Of a stretch of 32,329 nt of DNA, positions 22,657 to 29,261 are shown in pieces. Made by a program: the position numbers and the translations under genes. This DNA comes from a virus. Every line of letters begins with the position of its first letter. Position 1 is the stretch's first letter. The notes beneath the pieces were generated by a model. It was given only the letters and a program-made list of their open reading frames with translations. It did no database searches and was not told the DNA's origin. Where the stretch lies: positions 1 to 32,329 of IMG/VR virus record IMGVR_UViG_3300025325_000006. One strand, 5' to 3'.

Positions 22657-22881
22657 ATGACTGAAGAAGAAATATCAAAAACAAGGCTAAACTATCTTAA
22701 AGATAAGTTTGATGAAAAATATTCAATTGAATCATTATCCAGATTAGTTGGAATTTCACGAATTAAGAAGTTTTCTGAAATAATCAGTGCAATATATTTA
22801 AAAGAAAAATCTCTTTTAGATGAAGATAGAAAAAAATTGGGTCGTTTTATTAGTAAATATTTTTATCCAAATAGAGAATAA
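22657..22881 (+). CDS. Small helical protein, possible DNA-binding regulator
   Basis: This 74-residue protein opens MTEEEISKTRLNYLKDKFDE and contains SIESLSRLVGISRIKKFSEI, which could form a helix-turn-helix. The C terminus is basic and aromatic (KLGRFISKYFYPNRE). It is the first gene of the plus-strand cluster, divergent from the replication initiator, a place where phages often keep regulators. The helix-turn-helix suggestion is only a visual one, and I can assign no family. Confidence 0.55.
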   Translation: MTEEEISKTRLNYLKDKFDEKYSIESLSRLVGISRIKKFSEIISAIYLKEKSLLDEDRKKLGRFISKYFYPNRE

Positions 22882-22889
22882 TAATTTTT

Positions 22890-22909
22890 ACTTTTTCCTG
22901 TACTATTTA
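22890..22909 (+). promoter_or_regulatory. Class I phage promoter motif before the 105-residue gene
   Basis: ACTTTTTCCTGTACTATTTA, 25 nt before the ATG at 22935. Identical to the sigma-gene copy at 20850-20869 on the other strand. Confidence 0.7.
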
Positions 22910-22934
22910 TAAATAAACGATAAAACTAAAAATT

Positions 22935-23252
22935 ATGATAGATGTGTGTTATTATGACCTCTCGCTTGATAAACAAAATTCCTGCTTGATTGCTGTGAAG
23001 AATAAATCTTCTTATATTCCTAAAAAAGGAGAGATAATTAAAATTTCACTCCCTTATTGCGAACATATAACTTATATTGATGATTATAAAATGGGAGAGT
23101 CAGTTAAGTTTATTGTTGATGTTGTTGAATATAACCTTGATAGTAATGAAATAGATGATATTGAAGAAAAAAATACAGAAATGGTATGTGTTTATATTAC
23201 CAGATTAACTGAATATCTTAAAAGAAAGGTTTTAGTTGAAAAAATAATTTAA
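22935..23252 (+). CDS. Hypothetical small beta-rich protein
   Basis: This 105-residue protein is one I do not recognise. It begins MIDVCYYDLSLDKQNSCLIA, followed by SYIPKKGEIIKISLPYCEHI and then alternating strands (KFIVDVVEYNL, EMVCVYITRL). The 'P-K-K-G-E-I-I' turn and later strands suggest a compact SH3- or OB-like beta barrel. It is acidic in the middle (NEIDDIEEKNTE). It has its own class I promoter motif and is followed by another, so each gene of this cluster may be a separate transcription unit. Confidence 0.65.
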   Translation: MIDVCYYDLSLDKQNSCLIAVKNKSSYIPKKGEIIKISLPYCEHITYIDDYKMGESVKFIVDVVEYNLDSNEIDDIEEKNTEMVCVYITRLTEYLKRKVLVEKII

Positions 23253-23267
23253 AATAATTCTGATTTA

Positions 23268-23287
23268 ACTTTTTCCTTAACTATTTA
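23268..23287 (+). promoter_or_regulatory. Class I phage promoter motif before the disrupted small gene
   Basis: ACTTTTTCCTTAACTATTTA, 11 nt before the ATG at 23299. Full match to the motif. Confidence 0.65.
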
Positions 23288-23298
23288 TAATAAAAAAA

Positions 23299-23599
23299 AT
23301 GAATAACTGTAGTGATATACCATTAAACTGTTTTTTTGAAACAAAAAAAGATTTTAAAAATCTCGTTCAAACACGGATAGTAATATTTGAAAAGTATAAT
23401 GAAAAGATTGAAAAGTATAATGAAAAGATAAAAACAGAGTATTTTATTTTGAAACAAAGAATATATTCAAACACGGATAGTAATATTTGAAAAGTATAAT
23501 GAAAAGATAAAAACAGAGTATTTTGAAATTAAAATGATGGAACGTCAAAAACAACTTAGTGACTTTTTAGATAACTTACCGACAAAACCAAGAAATTAA
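23299..23599 (+). pseudogene. Small coiled-coil gene broken by a 100-bp out-of-frame duplication
   Basis: The open frame from 23299 stops at 23490 after 63 residues (MNNCSDIPLNCFFETKKDFK to IYSNTDSNI). A segment starting TTCAAACACGGATAG at 23366 recurs at 23466. The offset of 100 bp is not a multiple of three, so the second copy is read in a different frame. Removing 100 bp restores a 66-residue protein ending EIKMMERQKQLSDF, LDNLPTKPRN, with stop at 23597-23599. The intact form would be a small charged helical protein (EKYNEKIKTEYF). Either the population carries a broken allele or the assembly joined variants. Function unknown. Confidence 0.6.
23366..23523 (+). repeat. Partial duplication with 100-bp offset
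   Basis: The two copies share TTCAAACACGGATAGTAATA and continue through GAAAAGATAAAAACAGAG. The left copy also contains a short internal duplication of GAAAAGTATAATGAAAAGAT. About 20 bases of unrelated sequence separate the copies. Confidence 0.85.
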
Positions 23600-23605
23600 G
23601 TAAAA

Positions 23606-23815
23606 ATGAACTATGACGATTATACTTTCGAAGAAAAAAAGAAAGAACGTACACAAATAAATATCGATATAAAAGACAGAGGAAGATATCTTATGTGGAG
23701 AGCATTGTGTAAAAACAATGGCTGGAACCAATCATACATAATAAGAGAATGTTTATTTGAACTTATGGAAAAAGCAATAAAAGAAAATAACAACAAACAA
23801 AATGAAAATAACTAA
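23606..23815 (+). CDS. Ribbon-helix-helix-like DNA-binding protein
   Basis: This 69-residue protein has the order expected of an Arc/MetJ/CopG fold: a strand (RTQINIDIKDRG), a helix (RYLMWRALCKNNG), a turn (WNQS) and a second helix (YIIRECLFELMEKAI). A hydrophilic tail rich in Asn and Lys follows. Such proteins bind short palindromes as dimers. It is one candidate for the factor that reads the GTAAAATCCT sites, though no direct link is visible. Its end overlaps the next small gene (start at 23802). Confidence 0.6.
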   Translation: MNYDDYTFEEKKKERTQINIDIKDRGRYLMWRALCKNNGWNQSYIIRECLFELMEKAIKENNNKQNENN

Positions 23816-23891
23816 AAGTGAAATAACAGCATTTATTTTAGGTGCTTTTTTGGGATTAATTATAGAATTAGTCATTTATATAATGAAATAA
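23802..23891 (+). CDS. Single-span small membrane protein, 29 residues
   Basis: ATG at 23802 and TAA at 23889-23891 give a short basic N terminus (MKITKSE) followed by ITAFILGAFLGLIIELVIYI and MK. It overlaps the end of the preceding gene by 14 nt, suggesting translational coupling. The 20-residue hydrophobic stretch is a good transmembrane helix. Comparable tiny phage proteins can act as lysis or exclusion factors, but nothing here decides that. Confidence 0.5.
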   Translation: MKITKSEITAFILGAFLGLIIELVIYIMK

Positions 23892-23916
23892 TCCTGCTTT
23901 ATCAGGTTATAAAAAA

Positions 23917-23926
23917 GTAAAATCCT
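23917..23926 (+). promoter_or_regulatory. GTAAAATCCT decamer within the terminator of the small-gene cluster
   Basis: An exact copy that forms the 5' arm of the terminator hairpin at 23919-23969. It also lies upstream of the lipoprotein promoter at 23966-23997. Confidence 0.45.
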
Positions 23927-23969
23927 GCAGATTTAGTCACTCATTTTATGCAGGTTTTATTTTTTTTTG
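23919..23969 (+). terminator. Intrinsic terminator of the plus-strand small-gene cluster
   Basis: CCTGCA (23924-23929) pairs with TGCAGG (23949-23954), extended by AAAA/TTTT around a T bulge, followed by ATTTTTTTTT. The run of T also forms the -33 element of the next promoter. Confidence 0.65.
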
Positions 23970-23997
23970 GTTTATTGAAAAAAATTTACTATCTTTG
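23966..23997 (+). promoter_or_regulatory. Host-type Bacteroidota promoter before the first lipoprotein gene
   Basis: TTTG (23966-23969) and TATCTTTG (23990-23997) are separated by 20 nt, a good fit to the -33 TTTG / -7 TAnnTTTG consensus of the Bacteroidota primary sigma factor. It predicts a start near 24003 and a leader of about 45 nt. Confidence 0.8.
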
Positions 23998-24048
23998 TCG
24001 TCAATTAAATGAAAATCATTTAGTTTTTTAACTTAAATCTTAAATCAA

Positions 24049-24405
24049 ATGAAAAAGTACATTTTAATGTTGGGAATGATAATTTTTTTATTATCTTCTT
24101 GTAAAAAAGAAAAAATAGTAGTAGTTCCTACTCATACTATGGAAATTGAAATAACAAGAGCAAATACTCCTGGATATTATACAATTAATGGAGGTAATCA
24201 AATTAAAATCGGTTATGTTAATTCATCTCCCCAATTAATAACTTTCTCAGCAAAAAAAGGTGATGTTATTTTTTGTCATATAAGTAATCAAGTTTATGGA
24301 GGAGCAAATTATAATTTATATTTAAAAGAAGATGGAAATATAGTTATAAATAATCATTATTATTATACTGATAATAGTGGTGTTATAAATTATACAGTTT
24401 TGTAA
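24049..24405 (+). CDS. Phage-encoded lipoprotein (moron-like)
   Basis: This 118-residue protein has a lipoprotein signal peptide: MKKYILMLGMIIFLLSSC, with Cys18 as the lipid-bearing residue, then KKEK. The mature part is a small beta-rich domain (THTMEIEITRANTPGYYTIN, later QLITFSAKKGDVIFCHIS). It is read against the surrounding late genes, from a host-type promoter and with its own terminator, the layout of a moron expressed independently of the lytic programme. Phage lipoproteins often shield receptors or block superinfection, which is a possible but unproved role here. It should be in the inner or outer membrane leaflet facing the periplasm or surface. Confidence 0.75.
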   Translation: MKKYILMLGMIIFLLSSCKKEKIVVVPTHTMEIEITRANTPGYYTINGGNQIKIGYVNSSPQLITFSAKKGDVIFCHISNQVYGGANYNLYLKEDGNIVINNHYYYTDNSGVINYTVL

Positions 24406-24431
24406 AGCAATAGTTATCTTTTATTTTTAAG

Positions 24432-24471
24432 CACCGGCCAGAAAAATGTTCTTTAATGGTCGGTGTTTTTT
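24432..24471 (+). terminator. Intrinsic terminator after the first lipoprotein gene
   Basis: CACCGGCCA (24432-24440) pairs with TGGTCGGTG (24457-24465), with one G-U, followed by six T. It lies between the lipoprotein stop and the endolysin stop, and insulates the two converging units. Confidence 0.8.
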
Positions 24472-24472
24472 A

Positions 24473-24859
24473 CTATAATTCGAAATGAGGTAAATCTTTA
24501 AATGAACTAAAATTACCTCCCCAATTTACATCAGAATCTATTTCTTTTATTATTTCATAAAATTTTTTGAATAATTTTGGATTCCAATCTAATTTTTTAT
24601 CAAAAGTTAAAAATGCGATATCAAAAGCTGTAGAAGGATTAGTATTATGCTTACTTTGTCCTCCTTTTGCATTTGTTATTTTTTTGCCTTTAATTGTTCT
24701 TCCTATTTTATATAATTCATCCTGTTCTTCAGGAGAACGATAAGTGCATACTAAAAAAGGCACCGGCTCATTTGAATAAATTTCTTTCCATTTTTTCAAT
24801 GAAAAATCAAATGCAGTTGCTAATTTAAAAACTAAGTCTTTTTTATCTCTACTCGCCAT
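24473..24859 (-). CDS. Endolysin, M15-type L-Ala-D-Glu peptidase
   Basis: This 128-residue protein looks like a compact M15 metallopeptidase (VanY/T5 endolysin type). It has a TYRSPEEQDELY motif (residues 39-50), the zinc-binding SKHNTNPSTAFD with H71 and D80, and a terminal PHFEL with H125 as third ligand. It would cut peptide bonds of peptidoglycan stem peptides. There is no signal peptide, so it must rely on a holin, whose gene lies directly upstream and overlaps it by 11 nt. Length and motif order are normal for this family. Confidence 0.85.
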   Translation of the reverse strand: MASRDKKDLVFKLATAFDFSLKKWKEIYSNEPVPFLVCTYRSPEEQDELYKIGRTIKGKKITNAKGGQSKHNTNPSTAFDIAFLTFDKKLDWNPKLFKKFYEIIKEIDSDVNWGGNFSSFKDLPHFEL

Positions 24860-25319
24860 CTGTTATTTTTTTTATATTTTTTTGAAATTCTTTTGTTCTA
24901 TTCAAAAGTGTTTTAAATTTTTTCCAAATCGAAACTCCGGATATAGCTAAATAGTTCTCATTTATACTTGTGGCTTCGATAAAAAGTAACGTTGTAGTAA
25001 CTATTTTTGTTAAAATAAAAGGAATGGATGTGAAAAGTCCTATAATATCACCAAGAATGAATTTTTCAACTGCAAAAGCAAGAATAATAGCAGATTGATA
25101 TAACACCATTTTACTTATTATTTTAGAAAATTTTCTTGAGGTAATTGGCTCTTTTACTTTATTTGCACGTAGTATTCCAAAAATACTATCAACGAAAATA
25201 GCTACTCCAACAATTATAATTAAAGGAATAATTGGCATCAAAAAAGCTATAATTATTCCATAAATTGATAGAAAAGATTTCTTTATTGATATTGCTAAAA
25301 TATTTATCTGCTCTGTCAT
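24849..25319 (-). CDS. Holin (phage holin 4 family-like)
   Basis: This 156-residue protein has several hydrophobic segments: IYGIIIAFLMPIIPLIIIVG, then VAIFVDSIFGIL near residues 40-50, then LYQSAIILAFAVEKFI and IPFILTKIVTTTLLFIEATS. The order 'D-x-x-x-G-I-x-x-A' followed by 'K-M-x-x-Y' and 'E-x-x-S-I-x-E-N' agrees with the holin 4 / toxin-secretion holin family. The C terminus is basic and helical (KKFKTLLNRTKEFQKNIKKI). It overlaps the endolysin gene by 11 nt and follows the connector gene by 2 nt, forming a lysis cassette at the end of the head operon. Confidence 0.8.
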   Translation of the reverse strand: MTEQINILAISIKKSFLSIYGIIIAFLMPIIPLIIIVGVAIFVDSIFGILRANKVKEPITSRKFSKIISKMVLYQSAIILAFAVEKFILGDIIGLFTSIPFILTKIVTTTLLFIEATSINENYLAISGVSIWKKFKTLLNRTKEFQKNIKKITDGE

Positions 25320-25321
25320 AA

Positions 25322-25894
25322 TTAAAAATTGTTACAAAAGTTATTGCAATTGTTATTGTTGTTATTTCTGTCTTCGTATGGCAAACCAGCTATGTGCAAG
25401 CCGCCGAAGTACTGTGTACGTTCCGGGAAAATCGTTGAGCAGTCTGAAGGGTCGTTAACTAATTCCGGAAATAAAGTATAGTTGGCCTTCATATAATTTA
25501 TAAATCTTTGTGCGTAATAGCTTGCGTTGTTTAAAATTTTTGCTTGTAAATAAACAATTTCTTCCATTGAAGCAGCATTCGAATTATCACTGTTTTTTGT
25601 TAGAACGCTTTTATTGGTTATTTGCCAATTAATAAAAGGAAGTGCTTCATATAATGTGTATTGAGCTAATGTTGGTTGAACATACAGTTGCATAAGAGTT
25701 AAGTAATTACCGGAAAGGGAATTGGATTTTACATCTGTAATCAAACGATTATATAATTCTGTACCAAGACATGGCAGAATATATTTATCCATACTTAGCA
25801 CAATAAATGGACGTATAGTCATACCATCAACATTTGCTTGTATATTAGTATTGGCTTTTAGGTAATCTAGAGTAATGAATATGCTATCTGTCAT
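25322..25894 (-). CDS. Head-tail connector protein
   Basis: This 190-residue protein begins MTDSIFITLDYLKANTNIQA, with NVDGMTIRPFIVLSMDKYIL and then LGTELYNRL. The pattern 'K-x-x-T-x-I-x-x-N-V-D' followed by 'I-x-P-x-I-x-x-x-x-D-x-Y-I-x-P-x-L-G-T-x-L-Y' resembles DUF6712-type proteins found next to portals in Bacteroidota phages. It is helical and lies 2 nt after the portal gene. It probably forms the ring below the portal. The C terminus is Asn-rich (NRNNNNNNCNNF-like) and may be disordered. Confidence 0.65.
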   Translation of the reverse strand: MTDSIFITLDYLKANTNIQANVDGMTIRPFIVLSMDKYILPCLGTELYNRLITDVKSNSLSGNYLTLMQLYVQPTLAQYTLYEALPFINWQITNKSVLTKNSDNSNAASMEEIVYLQAKILNNASYYAQRFINYMKANYTLFPELVNDPSDCSTIFPERTQYFGGLHIAGLPYEDRNNNNNNCNNFCNNF

Positions 25895-25896
25895 AA

Positions 25897-27102
25897 TTAT
25901 TCTTGTTTTTTAATTTCTAAATACATTTTTTGGTCTGCAGGATTAATCGTAGTTGAATATAAATTATATTTATTTAATTCAAATGTTGGAGCTATTCCAT
26001 TATATATAGCAAGTTTATTTATTGCATCACAAATAATCTTTTGAGCAGGAGCGATGTTCGTAGTTTGAAACATATCATACGAATCTTGAATATCTGTTCT
26101 TGCTCCAAGTTTTCCAGACGTTTCTATATTTGCCACAATAGATGATGCATCGTGGCCTATTCTTATATTTTCATTAACCTGAGTCATTAAATCTTTAAAG
26201 CGTTGGTCACTGCCATTGTTAGGCATAGGTACGAATTCAGGTGCTTTATCTGCATTTTCTGCATAAACCATAAGGATATCTCCACTTGCTTCGGCACCAG
26301 AATATCTTTTGCGTAGCTCTTGATATTGTTGCTCTCTCATTTCTTTTGGAGGAATACCATTTTTATTAATAATAATTAAACCTGAATTCATATTATTTTG
26401 AATTGATCTCAAATGGAAAACGTTAATTTCAAAAGCCAATTTTATCCAATTCAAAGAACTTGTATAATTACAATAAGAATAGTACTCTGCATTTGGGGAA
26501 TATTGTCGAACAAAAAGAATTTGATTAGGAAATTCTTCTGCTTTTAGAGGATTAAAACCAACCATTTTTACCGGTGTGTTTTCTTCTCTTCTATAAAACT
26601 CCCAATCTCTGCTTACATAATAATTTTTTTCATTAATTTCATCACCATCAATTGGTTTTGCAACTCTTACTTTTTCGAAAGGTAAATGTTGAATTCTGGA
26701 AATGGATTTTCCATCTTTACTAAATGTAACATTTAGATAAAAGCCACCAAATAAATGTAAATCAAAGGCTGTAGCTACAACAATTTCATCAAGTGTCATA
26801 TTACCAAACCTATTAGCTAAAAAATTAAGAGCTAATCCATTTAGGCCATCAGTTTTAAAACCATTACCTGCAGTCATATTCCCTTTTTTTCTAATCATTG
26901 CGGTGTGTAATGAGCTTGAATCTAAATAAAGACGAATCAATTCTTGAGGGTATAAATTATCTAATCCAAAATTAACCCATGGCTGATTATTTCTCCAGAA
27001 TTCTTTAAACTCAGGAGTTTTTGAAACTCCGCGTTCATAGGAATAAAATAAGAAGTTATCATCCTTTTGTTTTTCTGTATTTTCTTTTGTACTTTTTGCC
27101 AT
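25897..27102 (-). CDS. Portal protein
   Basis: This 401-residue protein is the dodecameric gate for DNA entry. The N-terminal part has WVNFGLDNLYPQELIRLYLD, followed by SSLHTAMIRKKGNMTAGNGF, the 'Y-P-x-x-L-x-x-L-Y ... I-x-x-K-x-x-x-x-x-G-N-G' pattern of Bacteroidota phage portals. The centre contains IRIGHDASSIVANIETSGKL, GARTDIQDSYDMF, a long helix and loop that fit the stem/crown part. The length is normal. It lies between a structural gene (2-nt gap) and the connector gene. Confidence 0.85.
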   Translation of the reverse strand: MAKSTKENTEKQKDDNFLFYSYERGVSKTPEFKEFWRNNQPWVNFGLDNLYPQELIRLYLDSSSLHTAMIRKKGNMTAGNGFKTDGLNGLALNFLANRFGNMTLDEIVVATAFDLHLFGGFYLNVTFSKDGKSISRIQHLPFEKVRVAKPIDGDEINEKNYYVSRDWEFYRREENTPVKMVGFNPLKAEEFPNQILFVRQYSPNAEYYSYCNYTSSLNWIKLAFEINVFHLRSIQNNMNSGLIIINKNGIPPKEMREQQYQELRKRYSGAEASGDILMVYAENADKAPEFVPMPNNGSDQRFKDLMTQVNENIRIGHDASSIVANIETSGKLGARTDIQDSYDMFQTTNIAPAQKIICDAINKLAIYNGIAPTFELNKYNLYSTTINPADQKMYLEIKKQE

Positions 27103-27104
27103 AA

Positions 27105-27530
27105 TTAATTATAAATATATAAACTTGTTGCACCAGTATATTGTGTTGTTATATTATAAAGAGAACTTCCGGATAATAAAACTTTACCAGATTCAATATA
27201 ACCATCAGAATTTGCATTACTTAATGTTACTCCTGATAAATCAATATTTGTTTGACCAGTCATTTGATAAATTTTATATTGATAATAGCCAGGTATTTCT
27301 AAATGTATTGTTCCAGCTGTTAAATTTTGAGTAACAGCCGGTCCTTCTGTTATTGAAAATTCATTATATCGTTCAGTATTTGAACTTATATCAGGAGCAG
27401 TGAAAAACATTGATGATTGATTATCATCTGAAATAAAATTAAAAAGATAATAAGTACTACCTGTTAAAGTTGTTAGCTCGGAAAGAGTTAAAATTACATT
27501 TGTTGTAGCAGATTTGTTTAAATAAATCAT
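27105..27530 (-). CDS. Putative structural protein upstream of the portal gene
   Basis: This 141-residue protein has a beta-rich pattern: MIYLNKSATTNVILTLSELT, then YYLFNFISDDNQSSMFFTAP, then RYNEFSITEG and LEIPGYYQYKIYQMTGQTN. The combination 'Y-Y-L-F-x-F-x-S-D-D' and 'E-I-P-G-Y-Y-x-Y-x-I-Y' looks like a small virion protein found in several Bacteroidota phages. Its exact place in the particle is unknown; a head-decoration or neck role fits the context. It lies 2 nt before the portal gene and downstream of a terminator. Confidence 0.6.
   Translation of the reverse strand: MIYLNKSATTNVILTLSELTTLTGSTYYLFNFISDDNQSSMFFTAPDISSNTERYNEFSITEGPAVTQNLTAGTIHLEIPGYYQYKIYQMTGQTNIDLSGVTLSNANSDGYIESGKVLLSGSSLYNITTQYTGATSLYIYN
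27111..27118 (-). promoter_or_regulatory. Class II box before the portal gene
   Basis: The minus strand reads ATATTTATAATTAATTATGG, with the box ending 8 nt before the ATG at 27102. Confidence 0.35.
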
Positions 27531-27560
27531 AATAAATCGATTTAATTCAAGAATATATTA

Positions 27561-27568
27561 ATAAATAT
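27561..27568 (-). promoter_or_regulatory. Class II box before the 141-residue structural gene
   Basis: TTTTTATATTTATTAATATA on the minus strand, 30 nt before the ATG at 27530 and 30 nt past the terminator at 27599-27626. This spacing suits a promoter that restarts transcription after termination. Confidence 0.45.
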
Positions 27569-27593
27569 AAAAAGAACTCCAATGTACATTAAT

Positions 27594-27626
27594 AAAAAAA
27601 GCCAGACGATTTTAAACAGCTGGCTT
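27594..27626 (-). terminator. Intrinsic terminator after the 170-residue structural gene
   Basis: On the minus strand AAGCCAG (27626-27620) pairs with CTGGCTT (27605-27599), followed by a run of seven T (27600-27594). Confidence 0.8.
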
Positions 27627-27646
27627 AAATTTTAATCAATTAAGAT

Positions 27647-28159
27647 TTAAACGATTGAAAGAGTTGCAACGTAAGTACTTGATACCTCCCTAGCAGGAGA
27701 TGGTTCTTTGGCAGTAATAGAAAAAGTGGAGCCATTTAAATCGCCATACGCTTTTCCTAATCCAATAGAACTTGCAGTTAAATCAGCTCCATTTTGTTCA
27801 GCCATCATAAAGTATTTTCCATTTTGATCAAGAACAAGAACTTGTAATCTTGATTGTGATAGAACTAAAAGCAAATCTCTGACACTCGCTTGATTTTTAT
27901 AAAGTGTAAGGGAAGCAATTTGAGTCCAATAATTTGTGCCATTTTCGACGCTATGTGCGCCGTCTTCTTTATATTCTCCAACTTCATTTCTTTGCTCAAA
28001 AGTATAAAATGTTGGAACAGATGTTCCGCCGGTAATAATATTATCAGAACCGACTGAAAAAGATGTAACAGCAGAAAAATTTCCTATATAAAATTTTTGT
28101 ACTCCGCCTAAATTATCTTTGCAACCTAGTGAATAACCTGTTGTGAATATGCAACTCAT
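27647..28159 (-). CDS. Putative major tail tube or other abundant structural protein
   Basis: This 170-residue protein opens MSCIFTTGYSLGCKDNLGGV followed by QKFYIGNF. The 'G-Y-x-L-G-C-x-D-x-x-G-G-V' start and the following beta segments resemble a structural protein recurrent in Bacteroidota phages. Later segments (ASLTLYKNQASVRDLLLVLS, LQVLVLDQNGKYFMM) are compatible with a tail tube fold, and the C terminus (SSTYVATLSIV) with a final strand. It is flanked by terminators on both sides, as expected for a highly expressed unit. The specific tube assignment is inference; head decoration remains possible. Confidence 0.55.
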   Translation of the reverse strand: MSCIFTTGYSLGCKDNLGGVQKFYIGNFSAVTSFSVGSDNIITGGTSVPTFYTFEQRNEVGEYKEDGAHSVENGTNYWTQIASLTLYKNQASVRDLLLVLSQSRLQVLVLDQNGKYFMMAEQNGADLTASSIGLGKAYGDLNGSTFSITAKEPSPAREVSSTYVATLSIV

Positions 28160-28196
28160 AGTTTTTTAATTATTAATATTGTTTATTTATATTTAA

Positions 28197-28226
28197 AATG
28201 GCGAGCCAATTTCTCAACTCGCCATT
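28197..28226 (-). terminator. Hairpin after the capsid gene
   Basis: AATGGCGAG (28197-28205) pairs with CTCGCCATT (28218-28226), a perfect 9-bp stem. On the minus strand it is followed only by TTTTAAAT, so it may be a weak terminator or an mRNA-stabilising hairpin. Confidence 0.65.
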
Positions 28227-28252
28227 CTTTGTTTTGTCTTTTTTAATTTTTG

Positions 28253-29209
28253 TTATCTTATTACAACAACTAGTTCTGGAAATACGAATCCAGTACCTAC
28301 ACGAATTTTTGTGCGAGTGTGAATTGCATCTGCATTTTTCTCGAACCATATGTCCATATTTAAATCTGACTCGTCAGAAATTACAAGAACGATATTTTCT
28401 TTTTTGGTTGCCAAAGCTGTTCCGCTGGCAACACCATCCATACCGTTAGTTTTAACAATATGCATTCCAATACTTCCTGGGTGAAGAATATTTGTTGTAG
28501 CTTCAGCTTGAGTATTGTAATTGTATAAATTTAAGCTTCTTAACGAAGATAAATATGATTGAAAGTCTGCAGGAGAAAGATAAAGATTAAATTCATCTAG
28601 TAGCACAGAAGCATTAGCTGCTACGCTTGTTAAAATATCGTCTACGATTACATAAGCATTAGAAACAGTTATTGCTGTTTTAGCTACGTTTACTGTTGAT
28701 GCAGAAGCAAGATAACCAGCTTCTAAGAAACCATTACAAAGAACTAAATTTCCAGTTGTTGCAGCGGAACCTGCATAATTTGGTGCAGCGGTTGCACTTC
28801 TCCAAACCATTTGGTCAATTGCTTTAGTTGTTGCTTCTACTTTATTAGAAACAAAAACATCTTCGAAAGCCCCAAGATCTTCAGTATTAAATTTAGATTG
28901 AGCCATAAATGATAAGTAATACTTATTTAATGTATCAATACACACAGAATCTTCGAACTTAACTGGGCAGAGCGTAACTGTAGTCGCACCAATAACAGTA
29001 CTTCCAGATGTTGCAAAAGCACTACAAGCAGCAGTTGTTCCTAAAATTGTACTTTTGATTGAATTTAATTGTACGGCATTGCCGATGGCACCGTATTGTA
29101 TAGCGACGATATCGCCTTTTATTGTGTTTGAAGCTAAAAGAATTTCTTTAGCCAATTTTCCAGATATTTGATCTGTGTAGGTTGATAATGCTGATACGTT
29201 TAATGACAT
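28253..29209 (-). CDS. Major capsid protein
   Basis: This 318-residue protein starts MSLNVSALSTYTDQISGKLA. It is rich in Ala, Ser and Thr, lacks enzyme motifs, and lies directly after scaffold and protease genes in the canonical order protease, scaffold, capsid. Segments such as KFEDSVCIDTLNKYYLSFM, TKAIDQMVWRSATAA and VLLDEFNLYLSPADFQSYL fit an HK97-like A-domain and spine helix arrangement, though the fold cannot be proved from sequence alone. The C terminus (IHTRTKIRVGTGFVFPELVV) resembles the closing strand of capsid proteins. A hairpin follows the gene. Confidence 0.8.
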   Translation of the reverse strand: MSLNVSALSTYTDQISGKLAKEILLASNTIKGDIVAIQYGAIGNAVQLNSIKSTILGTTAACSAFATSGSTVIGATTVTLCPVKFEDSVCIDTLNKYYLSFMAQSKFNTEDLGAFEDVFVSNKVEATTKAIDQMVWRSATAAPNYAGSAATTGNLVLCNGFLEAGYLASASTVNVAKTAITVSNAYVIVDDILTSVAANASVLLDEFNLYLSPADFQSYLSSLRSLNLYNYNTQAEATTNILHPGSIGMHIVKTNGMDGVASGTALATKKENIVLVISDESDLNMDIWFEKNADAIHTRTKIRVGTGFVFPELVVVIR

Positions 29210-29239
29210 AATTTATGTTTTAAATTGTTATTTGTTTGT

Positions 29240-29256
29240 TTGGTCTTCGTGACCAA
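29240..29256 (-). other. Hairpin in the capsid gene leader
   Basis: TTGGTC (29240-29245) pairs with GACCAA (29251-29256) around a 5-nt loop. It lies 30 nt before the capsid ATG and just before the scaffold stop. It might protect or separate the capsid mRNA after processing. Confidence 0.35.
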
Positions 29257-29261
29257 TATTT

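Noticed and set aside
23891-23910. Hairpin CCTGCTTTATCAGG after the 29-residue gene as a terminator.
   Set aside because: Only a 4-bp stem; the hairpin at 23919-23969 with its T-run is a much better terminator.
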